A DNA stretch of 5,010 nt from an uncultured Eubacteriales bacterium (GTDB taxonomy: Bacteria; Bacillota; Clostridia; Lachnospirales; Bianqueaceae): NCBI GenBank assembly GCA_900322165.1, contig ONYR01000194.1, positions 1 through 5,010 on the forward strand, given 5' to 3'. Shown here piece by piece: positions 1 to 4,755 of this stretch; position 1 is the first letter of the stretch; each line of letters begins with the position of its first letter. The notes below the pieces were generated by a model. The model ran no database searches and was not told where the DNA came from. It saw nothing but the letters and a program-made list of their open reading frames with translations. Made by a program: the position numbers and the translations under genes.

Positions 1-1
1 G

Positions 2-211
2 GCTTCGCGTCCGCTGCCGGAGATCGCAGCCGAAAAGCGGGCGCCGTTCTCCATTGTGTTCGGCAATGAAGCGACGGGACTGCCGGAGGAGTTCGCGGAT
101 TTCTGCCAGAGTGTCATTATCAAGCACTCGAGCGATATCGACAGCCTGAACCTACCGATGGCGGCGGGAATCGCCATGTACGAATTCACCAAGGATCGCT
201 GGAATGATTAA
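2..211 (+). CDS. SpoU/TrmH-family RNA methyltransferase, C-terminal fragment
   Basis: This is the last 69 residues of a gene that begins before the window, read in the frame starting at base 2 and ending with TAA. Two signatures of the SpoU (SPOUT) class of RNA 2'-O-ribose methyltransferases are visible. The first is IVFGNEATGLP (motif 2), and the second is SLNLPMAAGIAMYEF (motif 3). In this family they form the trefoil-knot SAM site and part of the dimer interface. The enzymes are cytoplasmic and modify tRNA or rRNA. The missing N-terminus would hold motif 1 and any target-recognition domain, so the RNA substrate cannot be told. Family assignment is firm; the specific member (TrmH, TrmL, RlmB or TrmJ-like) is not. 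Confidence 0.88.
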   Translation, partial: ASRPLPEIAAEKRAPFSIVFGNEATGLPEEFADFCQSVIIKHSSDIDSLNLPMAAGIAMYEFTKDRWND

Positions 212-227
212 TCCACCCTGCAGCCGG

Positions 228-259
228 AAACGGATGGTTTACTCCATCCCCGTTTGGTT
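228..259 (+). terminator. Possible weak intrinsic terminator after the methyltransferase gene
   Basis: AAACGG-ATGG (228-237) can pair with CCAT-CC-CCGTTT (244-255) around the loop TTTACT, leaving a two-base bulge. The T-rich tail is short and interrupted (TTTGGTT). It lies 17 bases after the stop and just before the next promoter, a sensible place for a terminator, but the tail is poor. Confidence 0.4.
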
Positions 260-287
260 GACGGGAAGGCCCGGAGTGGGCTATAAT
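258..287 (+). promoter_or_regulatory. Sigma-A-type promoter of the ECF-kinase-ispD-alaX operon
   Basis: TTGACG (258-263, five of six matches to the -35 consensus) and a perfect TATAAT (282-287) are separated by 18 bases. Transcription should start near 294, giving a leader of only about 30 bases. That is too short for a riboswitch, so I infer no vitamin-responsive leader control. The next four genes are packed without any obvious internal promoter. Confidence 0.8.
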
Positions 288-324
288 GGCAGGTAATCAT
301 GTTTAACGATTTGAGGAAATGACC

Positions 325-861
325 ATGAATAAACAGATCCGCAATATGGTGCTTGCCGCCATGTTTTTAGCCATTGGGCAGGTGCTTCCTTTTATTACCG
401 CCCAGATTCCGACGATCGGCCAGGCGCTTTCGCCGATGCATATTCCGGTCATGCTTTGCGGTCTGATCTGCGGCTGGCAGTACGGACTCATTGTCGGCCT
501 GATCTGTCCGCTGCTGCGCTCGGTTCTTTTTGGTTTCCCGGCGCTTTATCCGAATGCCGTTTCGATGATGCCCGAGCTGGCTACCTACGGCTTTGTCATC
601 GGCATGCTTTACAGCCACCTGAAACCGCAGAATGTCGTGAAAGTCTATATCTCGATGATCGTGGCAATGCTGGCGGGACGCGCGGTCTGGGGTCTGGCGC
701 GAGGTATTTTGCTTGGCTTTGGCGGCAGCGGATTCACGATGCAGATGTTCCTGGCCGGTGCGTTTATCAACGCGGTGCCCGGCATTATCCTTCACCTGAT
801 CCTGATTCCGGCGATCATGGTGCTGCTGGATAAAACAAAGCTGGTTCCTTTCAAAAAATGA
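325..861 (+). CDS. ECF-type transporter S component (substrate-binding membrane protein)
   Basis: This 178-aa integral membrane protein matches the PF12822-type S component of energy-coupling-factor vitamin transporters. It would bind a vitamin or related small molecule and dock onto a shared EcfT-EcfA-EcfA' module encoded elsewhere. Hydrophobic segments lie near residues 7-26, 40-61, 63-75, 84-97, 105-125 and 141-168, fitting the usual six helices. Helix 1 carries AAMFLA (11-16), with the AxxxA spacing used to contact EcfT. The loop PMHIPVMLCGLICGW (37-51) and GRAVWG (118-123) also look typical of the family. The ATG at 325 is chosen over the one at 319 because GAGGA (313-317) is 7 bases from 325 and 1 base from 319. 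It is the first gene of the operon and its stop overlaps the kinase start. Pantothenate or another vitamin is possible, but the substrate is not determined. Confidence 0.85.
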   Translation: MNKQIRNMVLAAMFLAIGQVLPFITAQIPTIGQALSPMHIPVMLCGLICGWQYGLIVGLICPLLRSVLFGFPALYPNAVSMMPELATYGFVIGMLYSHLKPQNVVKVYISMIVAMLAGRAVWGLARGILLGFGGSGFTMQMFLAGAFINAVPGIILHLILIPAIMVLLDKTKLVPFKK

Positions 862-1469
862 GTGTGACAATCAAGGAGGCGGCCGCGCAGATTTTGACGC
901 AGGCCGCTGATCTTTTATCAGAGAAATGTGCGCAGGGCGGCGCAGGCAGCCGGATGGTGATCGTGGCGATCGACGGGCGCTGCGGCTCGGGGAAGAGTAC
1001 GCTTGGCGAGTACCTGAAGGAAAGCGCCGGGGTGCAGCTGATCCATATGGACGATTATTACCTGCGTCCGGAGCAGCGCACGGAAAAAAGGTATCAAACG
1101 CCGGGTGAAAACGTGGATCATGAGCGGTTTAAGGAAGAGGTGCTCGAGCCTTTGGACAAAGGCACGAGCGGACTTTACCGGCCTTACCGGTTCCATGAGA
1201 AGCGGTTTCTGGAAAGCTGTGAGGTGAAGCCGGAGGGGATCATCGTGATCGAGGGTTCCTACAGTCATCACCCGGAGCTGAGCGGCTATTATGATGTGAA
1301 AGTGTTTCTGGACGAGTCGAAAGAGACGCAGGAGGCAAGAATCCGGAAGCGCGGAGGAGATGCGGTTTGGGAGATGTTTCGGGACCGCTGGATCCCGCTG
1401 GAGGAGCTGTATTTTGACGCATGCCGGGTCCGGGAACAAGCCGGCATCGTGCTGGTGGTGCAGGAATAA
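858..1469 (+). CDS. Small P-loop kinase of the uridine kinase/phosphoribulokinase-like group
   Basis: This 203-aa cytoplasmic protein has the layout of a uridine-kinase-like nucleoside or vitamin kinase. The Walker A loop is GRCGSGKS (40-47). HMDDYYLRPEQRT (63-75) resembles the substrate-side DD(F/Y)Y segment, with D65/D66 as candidate catalytic or Mg-binding acids. IEGSYS (131-136) lies at the Walker B-like strand, and RIRKRGG (161-167) resembles the arginine-rich lid. The length is close to bacterial uridine kinase and much shorter than type I pantothenate kinase. ATG 858 overlaps the upstream stop as ATGA and has no good ribosome binding site of its own, which suggests translational coupling. 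AAGGAGG at 873-879 lies inside the gene, 14 bases before an in-frame TTG (894), so a shorter start is possible but less likely. The acceptor is unknown. Pairing with an ECF S component suggests that it phosphorylates the imported compound. Confidence 0.78.
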   Translation: MSVTIKEAAAQILTQAADLLSEKCAQGGAGSRMVIVAIDGRCGSGKSTLGEYLKESAGVQLIHMDDYYLRPEQRTEKRYQTPGENVDHERFKEEVLEPLDKGTSGLYRPYRFHEKRFLESCEVKPEGIIVIEGSYSHHPELSGYYDVKVFLDESKETQEARIRKRGGDAVWEMFRDRWIPLEELYFDACRVREQAGIVLVVQE

Positions 1470-1487
1470 GATCAATTGGAGGCAGTC

Positions 1488-2189
1488 ATGAGCAAGATTT
1501 GGGCGGTCATTCCGGCCGCAGGGCTTGGAAGAAGAATGGGAACAGCCGTGAAAAAGCAGTTTATTACGCTGGGCGGGAAGGAATTGCTTGTCTACACGCT
1601 CGAGGTCTTTGAGCAGGTGGACGAGATCGAAGGCGTGGTGCTTGTCTGCGGCAAGGATGATATCGACCATTGCCATGATCTGGCGAAGAAATACAATCTC
1701 ACCAAGGTGAAGCATGTCGTTGAGGGCGCGATGCAGCGGCAGGGCTCGGTGTTTAACGGTCTGAATGTGCTGCCGAAAGACTGTACGCTGGTCGTCATTC
1801 ATGACGGAGCGAGACCGTTTGTGAAGCCGGAAGAGGTCAAGCTGACGATCGATGAGGCAGAGAAAAGCGGGGCCTGCGTGCTCGGAGTGCCGGTGAAGGA
1901 CACGATCAAGATCGTGGACGGAAGCGGTGTCATCGAAAGAACGCCGCAGCGCTCGAAGCTCTGGGCGGCTCAGACGCCTCAGACCTTCCGCTACCCGGAC
2001 ATTCTTGACGCGCACCGCAGGGCGGTCGTTGTCGGGGATTTCCGCTGCACGGATGACGCGCAGATCGTTGAAAAATACATGGACATGCCGATCAAGATCG
2101 TTCAGGGCTCGTATGAAAACATCAAGATCACGACTCGGACGGATCTGGATATCGCGGAGGGAATCATTCGTGAGCGTGAAACTGTTTGA
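1488..2189 (+). CDS. ispD: 2-C-methyl-D-erythritol 4-phosphate cytidylyltransferase (IspD)
   Basis: This is the third enzyme of the non-mevalonate (MEP) isoprenoid pathway. It joins CTP and methylerythritol 4-phosphate to give CDP-methylerythritol and pyrophosphate in the cytoplasm. The protein is 233 aa, normal for the family. The nucleotide-binding signature PAAGLGRRM (9-17) is followed by K23, then IHDGARPFV (104-112), VPVKDTIK (134-141), LWAAQTPQTF (158-167), TDDA (188-191) and ENIKITTRTDL (210-220), whose lysine is the conserved one of the C-terminal motif. All main active-site motifs are intact. GGAGG (1478-1482) sits 5 bases before ATG 1488. A TTG at 1476 overlaps that site and is not a credible start. 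The gene lies 18 bases after the kinase, overlaps alaX at its 3' end, and has no ispF fused or adjacent. Confidence 0.96.
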   Translation: MSKIWAVIPAAGLGRRMGTAVKKQFITLGGKELLVYTLEVFEQVDEIEGVVLVCGKDDIDHCHDLAKKYNLTKVKHVVEGAMQRQGSVFNGLNVLPKDCTLVVIHDGARPFVKPEEVKLTIDEAEKSGACVLGVPVKDTIKIVDGSGVIERTPQRSKLWAAQTPQTFRYPDILDAHRRAVVVGDFRCTDDAQIVEKYMDMPIKIVQGSYENIKITTRTDLDIAEGIIRERETV

Positions 2190-3402
2190 CGCGGATTCGC
2201 ATCAGCAAGTGTTTGAGGGAACGGTCGTTTCCTGTGAGTGGGATGAAAAACGGAAAGCCTACGGCGTGATCCTGGATCAGACAGCCTTTTTTGCCGAAGG
2301 CGGCGGTCAGATGGCCGATGGCGGAAAGCTTTTTGTTCAGCGTGAAGAAGGCGAGCTCACCCTTAACGTCGAACATGTGGCGGAAAAGGGTGAGGACGCG
2401 GTTCACTATGTCTCCGAAGCGTTGGAAGCCGGGACAAAGGTTCGCGGCGAGATCGACTGGGAAGCCCGTTTTGACCGCATGCAGCAGCATTCCGGCGAGC
2501 ATATCTACTCCGGGCTCGTGTACCGCGCGAAGGGTTATCATAACGTTGGATTTCATCTGGGCGATGCCGTGACAAGGCTTGATTTTGACGGTCCGCTGAG
2601 CGAGGAGGAGATCCGTGCGTTCGAGGAAGAAGCCAACCGACTGATCGCGCAGAACCTGCCGGTTCGCGTTGTCTATCCGGAAAAAGCGGTGCTCGATGAG
2701 ATGGATTACCGCAGCAAAAAGGAGCTTTCCGGCGCGGTCCGGATCGTGCTGATCGGTGAAGAAGGGGCGGAAGTGGATTGCTGTGCCTGCTGCGCGCCTC
2801 ACGTCAAAACGACCGGCGAGATCGGCCTTTTGAAGATCATTCACGCCGAAAACTATAAAGGCGGAGTCCGGCTGCTGATGGTGTGCGGAAGCCGCGCGCT
2901 TGCAGATTATCAAAAGAAACAGGAAACCCTTGGCAATCTGGCGCAGTCGATGTCCACGTCAGAGGACAAGGTCGCAGCGTCCGTAGCGAAACTGACAGAA
3001 GAGAGAAATAAGCTGGCGGAGAAAACCGTGCAGCTGTCCAAAGAGCTCATCCGCTTCCGAGCTGAGGAGCTTCTTTCGCATGCCTCGATTTCAACGAAAA
3101 CGGGCGGACGCGTCCTTGTCTGGAGCGAAGAACTGCTGGACCAGAAAGCGACCCGTGAACTGGTAAATCTCCTGGTTGAAAAAACGCGCGGAGAGACAAA
3201 CACGGTCATTGCCGCCATGATGCCAGGTGCGGACGGCAGCGCTTTTCTTCTTGCCGCGTCGGGAAACGTAAACATGAAAACGCTCGGGGATCAGCTTCGA
3301 AAAGAGAAGGGATTTAAGGGCGGCGGATCGCCGGCGATGATCCAGGGAACTATTTATATTTCAAATAGTGAATTGTCCGCGAGTTTGGCTGATTTTCTGT
3401 GA
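2170..3402 (+). CDS. alaX: AlaX-type alanyl-tRNA editing protein with C-terminal DHHA1 domain
   Basis: This is a stand-alone relative of the AlaRS editing domain that hydrolyses Ser- or Gly-tRNA(Ala), protecting translation. The 410-aa protein has, in order, a beta-barrel N-terminus with FFAEGGGQMADGG (40-52), the zinc/editing core, a coiled-coil-like segment (about 250-300) and a DHHA1 domain ending in GGGSP (384-388). The core metal ligands are HxxxH (H107, H111) and CxxxH (C207, H211), all present. This arrangement is the long AlaX form, with DHHA1 as in full AlaRS, but no aminoacylation domain. The open frame runs upstream to 1927 inside ispD, but GGAGGG (2156-2161) is 8 bases before GTG 2170, which I take as the start. 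A GTG at 2176 is 14 bases away. The 20-bp overlap with ispD implies coupled translation. Confidence 0.92.
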   Translation: MSVKLFDADSHQQVFEGTVVSCEWDEKRKAYGVILDQTAFFAEGGGQMADGGKLFVQREEGELTLNVEHVAEKGEDAVHYVSEALEAGTKVRGEIDWEARFDRMQQHSGEHIYSGLVYRAKGYHNVGFHLGDAVTRLDFDGPLSEEEIRAFEEEANRLIAQNLPVRVVYPEKAVLDEMDYRSKKELSGAVRIVLIGEEGAEVDCCACCAPHVKTTGEIGLLKIIHAENYKGGVRLLMVCGSRALADYQKKQETLGNLAQSMSTSEDKVAASVAKLTEERNKLAEKTVQLSKELIRFRAEELLSHASISTKTGGRVLVWSEELLDQKATRELVNLLVEKTRGETNTVIAAMMPGADGSAFLLAASGNVNMKTLGDQLRKEKGFKGGGSPAMIQGTIYISNSELSASLADFL

Positions 3403-3439
3403 TTTTAGACAATTTCGTAAAAATTAGTCACACATTTTT
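3398..3439 (+). terminator. Possible weak AT-rich terminator at the end of the operon
   Basis: TGTGA-TTTT (3398-3406), which contains the alaX stop codon, can pair with AAAA and TCACA (3419-3422, 3428-3432) with a small bulge. A run of five T follows (3435-3439). The stem is AT-rich and weak, so read-through into the cold-shock gene is possible. Confidence 0.35.
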
Positions 3440-3455
3440 AAATTTTTTGTATAAT
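3427..3455 (+). promoter_or_regulatory. Candidate upstream promoter P1 of the cold-shock gene
   Basis: A perfect TATAAT (3450-3455) lies 17 bases after GTCACA (3427-3432, four of six matches to the -35 consensus). Transcription would start near 3462 and give a leader of about 150 bases, similar in size to the long leaders of known cold-shock mRNAs. It overlaps the possible terminator of alaX. Confidence 0.5.
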
Positions 3456-3459
3456 TTAC

Positions 3460-3488
3460 TTGACAGCAATCGTTAAGTGTGTTAGTTT
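3460..3488 (+). promoter_or_regulatory. Candidate downstream promoter P2 of the cold-shock gene
   Basis: A perfect TTGACA (3460-3465) is followed after 17 bases by TAGTTT (3483-3488), a poor -10 rescued by the extended element TGT (3480-3482). The start would be near 3495, putting the long hairpin (3504-3572) almost at the 5' end of the mRNA. Either this or P1 may be the main promoter. Confidence 0.5.
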
Positions 3489-3503
3489 TATCTTGTAACA
3501 CCT

Positions 3504-3580
3504 CGGAGATCATATATTTTTGTAAGACATCCGGTGCGCGTGCAGATGCTTTACAAAAGTATATGATTTTTGCATATACT
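3504..3580 (+). promoter_or_regulatory. Long leader hairpin with an alternative pairing, upstream of the cold-shock gene
   Basis: The arms 3509-3531 and 3545-3567 pair at 22 of 23 positions (20 Watson-Crick, 2 G-U, one A-C mismatch). Five more basal pairs, mostly G-U, extend the stem to 3504-3572. The apical loop contains a small TGC/GCA stem. A run of five T (3567-3571) sits at the 3' base, as in a terminator. AGTATATG (3558-3565), part of the 3' arm, is also perfectly complementary to CATATACT (3573-3580), so two exclusive folds are possible. The structure is read directly from sequence. A role as thermosensor, attenuator or RNA stabiliser is inference. Confidence 0.65.
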
Positions 3581-3613
3581 GGAAACTTAAAGAGGAAACA
3601 GGAGGTACCTACC

Positions 3614-3829
3614 ATGAATCAGGGTACGGTAAAATGGTTCAACCCGGAGAAGGGTTATGGCTTCATCGCCAATGATGACGGCGGCGACGATGTTTTTGTA
3701 CATTTCTCCGCGATTCAGGTTGAAGGCTTCAAGACGCTGAACGAAGGCCAGAAGGTCACGTTCGACATTGAAGACGATCCCAAAAACCCCGCGAAAAAGC
3801 GTGCTGCTAACGTGGTCGTTGTCGGCTGA
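3614..3829 (+). CDS. csp: Cold-shock domain protein (CspA/CspB family)
   Basis: This 71-aa single cold-shock domain protein forms a five-strand OB-fold that binds single-stranded RNA and DNA. It acts as an RNA chaperone that melts mRNA structure and supports translation or antitermination. The N-terminal GTVKWFN (4-10), RNP1 KGYGFI (13-18) and RNP2 VFVHF (27-31) are all intact, so nucleic-acid binding should be normal. The segment DDPKNPAKKRAANV (54-67) is a little longer and more basic than the short turn in CspB-type proteins. AGGAGG (3600-3605) is 8 bases before ATG 3614. The frame runs back to 3479, but that extension lies in the hairpin leader and is not protein-like. The gene stands alone between its own promoters and a strong terminator. 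Regulation through the folded leader is likely. Which csp paralogue it is cannot be said. Confidence 0.96.
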   Translation: MNQGTVKWFNPEKGYGFIANDDGGDDVFVHFSAIQVEGFKTLNEGQKVTFDIEDDPKNPAKKRAANVVVVG

Positions 3830-3847
3830 TCGGCCTGAGAACCAACC

Positions 3848-3923
3848 TTTCATATAAGACCGTCTCGCTCTAACCGTCACATCTCGAAAGGGAGACGACA
3901 GACCGTCCGTGCTTATCATGAAA
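3848..3923 (+). other. Nested inverted repeats in the 3' region of the cold-shock transcript
   Basis: TTTCATATAAG (3848-3858) pairs with CTTATCATGAAA (3912-3923) over 11 base pairs with one bulged C. Inside it, CGTCTC (3861-3866) pairs with GAGACG (3892-3897), and TCTC (3882-3885) could compete for the same GAGA. GACCGTC is directly repeated at 3859-3865 and 3901-3907. It lies between the csp stop and its terminator, with no open frame. It may be a structured 3' UTR or a small RNA; neither is proven. Confidence 0.45.
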
Positions 3924-3927
3924 CACG

Positions 3928-3956
3928 AAGCCCCGGCAAATGTGCCGGGGCTTTTT
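3928..3956 (+). terminator. Strong intrinsic terminator of the cold-shock gene
   Basis: AAGCCCCGGCA (3928-3938) pairs perfectly with TGCCGGGGCTT (3943-3953) around the tetraloop AATG, followed by T residues to 3956. The 11-bp GC-rich stem with a T tail is a textbook rho-independent terminator, 98 bases after the csp stop. Confidence 0.95.
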
Positions 3957-3970
3957 CCATGCCCGAAACG

Positions 3971-3999
3971 TTGCACTTCGAAGAGGCATGTGATACAAT
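3971..3999 (+). promoter_or_regulatory. Strong extended -10 promoter of the 221-aa protein gene
   Basis: TTGCAC (3971-3976) is followed after 17 bases by TACAAT (3994-3999), preceded by the extended -10 element TGA (3991-3993). Transcription should start near 4006, giving a leader of about 70 bases. Copies of ATGCC/GGCAT lie before, within and after the promoter, which suggests a repressor or activator site. Confidence 0.75.
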
Positions 4000-4023
4000 G
4001 TTTGGCATAACAATAGATATACT

Positions 4024-4059
4024 ATGCCCTTTTGATCTGATTACTTGATCGATGGGCAT
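4024..4059 (+). promoter_or_regulatory. Leader hairpin just upstream of the ribosome binding site
   Basis: ATGCCC (4024-4029) pairs with GGGCAT (4054-4059). After a small internal loop, TTGATC (4032-4037) pairs with GATCGA (4047-4052, one G-U pair), leaving the loop TGATTACTT. The hairpin ends 4 bases before the GGGAGG ribosome binding site (4064-4069). It does not cover that site, so it may stabilise the mRNA or modulate initiation only indirectly. Confidence 0.45.
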
Positions 4060-4075
4060 GAAAGGGAGGTTTATG

Positions 4076-4741
4076 ATGGATTATCGCGAATATCTTGACA
4101 AGCTTGTAAAGGAAGCTCAGGCACTGGTGACGGTTGTAACGGATGCCACCAAAGAGACCGCTGACAAGGCGAAAAACAAGATCGATATGAAGAAGCTTGA
4201 GTTCGATCTTGACAAGAGCTATGCGGCGCTGGGCCGTATTATGTATCAGATCGAAAAAGGCGCTTTGTGCCGCGACGATTCGATCGTGGCCGCTGCCTGC
4301 AAGCGCGTGGAGGAGCAGGAGAATGCCCTCGCCGAGCTGAAAGCAAAAGAAGCAAAAACCGCCAAGGAAACACCGGAGGAGGCTCCGGCGGAGCAAGCAC
4401 CGGAACAAGCTCCGGCGGAAGAGAAGCCGGAAGAAGCACCGGTCGTAGAGGAAGAGAAACCGGCTGAGGCTGAGGCAAAGGAAGAGCCCGCTCAGGAAGA
4501 GACTCCGTTTGAGAAAGCGAAGGAATCCGCTAAGACCGCCGTTGAGGCACTCTCCGAGGAACTGAAAGAAGTTGCGGAGAAGGTTGAGAAGGCGATCAAT
4601 GATGTAAAGGAAACCTTCGCAGCCAAGGCTGAAGAAAAGGCTGAGGAAGCACCGGAGCAAGCTCCGGCGGAGGAAGAGGCTGAGGCCGCACCGGAGCAAG
4701 CACCGGAGCAAGCTCCGGCGGAGGAGAAGCCGGAAGCGTAA
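4076..4741 (+). CDS. Uncharacterised helical protein with Pro/Glu/Ala/Gln-rich repeat blocks
   Basis: I do not recognise a named family. The 221-aa, strongly acidic protein has no signal peptide or membrane helix and should be cytoplasmic. Residues 1-95 look wholly helical. The part KLEFDLDKSYAALGRIMY (40-57) recalls helical N-terminal regions of small clostridial proteins with an L..xYxxLG pattern; this is from memory and uncertain. Residues 96-144 and 191-221 are low-complexity blocks built from APEQAPAEE-like units. Between them, 145-190 is a charged amphipathic helix or coiled coil (KAKESAKTAVEALSEELKEV). Proline-rich blocks on both sides suggest flexible linkers or spacers in a scaffold or envelope-associated protein, which is inference. 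Two ATG codons follow GGGAGG (4064-4069). 4076 is 6 bases away and preferred to 4073. It has its own promoter and is followed closely by the 81-aa gene. Confidence 0.85.
   Translation: MDYREYLDKLVKEAQALVTVVTDATKETADKAKNKIDMKKLEFDLDKSYAALGRIMYQIEKGALCRDDSIVAAACKRVEEQENALAELKAKEAKTAKETPEEAPAEQAPEQAPAEEKPEEAPVVEEEKPAEAEAKEEPAQEETPFEKAKESAKTAVEALSEELKEVAEKVEKAINDVKETFAAKAEEKAEEAPEQAPAEEEAEAAPEQAPEQAPAEEKPEA
4371..4440 (+). repeat. First Pro/Glu/Ala/Gln-coding repeat block
   Basis: Two exact copies of GCTCCGGCGGA lie at 4382-4392 and 4409-4419, within degenerate CACCGGA(A/G)-type units encoding APEEAPAEQAPEQAPAEE-like protein. The same 11-mer recurs in the second block. Confidence 0.8.
4641..4738 (+). 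repeat. Second Pro/Glu/Ala/Gln-coding repeat block
   Basis: Three exact copies of CACCGGAGCAAGC begin at 4650, 4689 and 4701, the last two abutting. GCTCCGGCGGA recurs at 4661-4671 and 4712-4722. CCGGAGC-AA-GCTCCGG at 4652-4667, and a near-identical copy at 4703-4718, are also perfect inverted repeats that could form tight hairpins. Confidence 0.85.
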
Positions 4742-4755
4742 GCTGGTAGATAGAC

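Noticed and set aside
294..324. Vitamin riboswitch upstream of the ECF gene
   Set aside because: The predicted leader is only about 30 bases and shows no conserved aptamer sequence such as those for TPP, THF or cobalamin.
873..896. Internal AAGGAGG with an in-frame TTG as an alternative kinase start
   Set aside because: The 14-base spacing is long and TTG is a weak start. The ATGA overlap at 858 explains initiation better, though the N-terminal residues before 33 are not strongly conserved in character.
918..2015. Long antisense open frame (365 codons, - strand) across the kinase and ispD
   Set aside because: It is fully covered by two well-supported + strand genes. Its Arg/His/Leu-rich composition is typical of a frame opposite GC-rich coding DNA, and no motif is recognisable.
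1927..2169. N-terminal extension of the alaX frame inside ispD
   Set aside because: The extension is Arg/Ser-rich out-of-frame ispD sequence. AlaX homology begins after 2170, where a good ribosome binding site and GTG occur.
2164..2913. Antisense open frame (249 codons) opposite alaX
   Set aside because: It mirrors a gene with intact AlaX motifs and has no recognisable domain of its own.
3504..3572. Hairpin as a miniature transposable element
   Set aside because: There is no flanking target duplication, and the element is a single compact hairpin positioned within a promoter-to-gene leader. A second genomic copy could reopen this idea.
3479..3613. N-terminal extension of the cold-shock frame, and an opposite-strand frame at 3424-3615
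   Set aside because: Both read through the leader hairpin. Their similar peptides (IIYFCK-like) are only a result of the inverted repeat being read from both strands.
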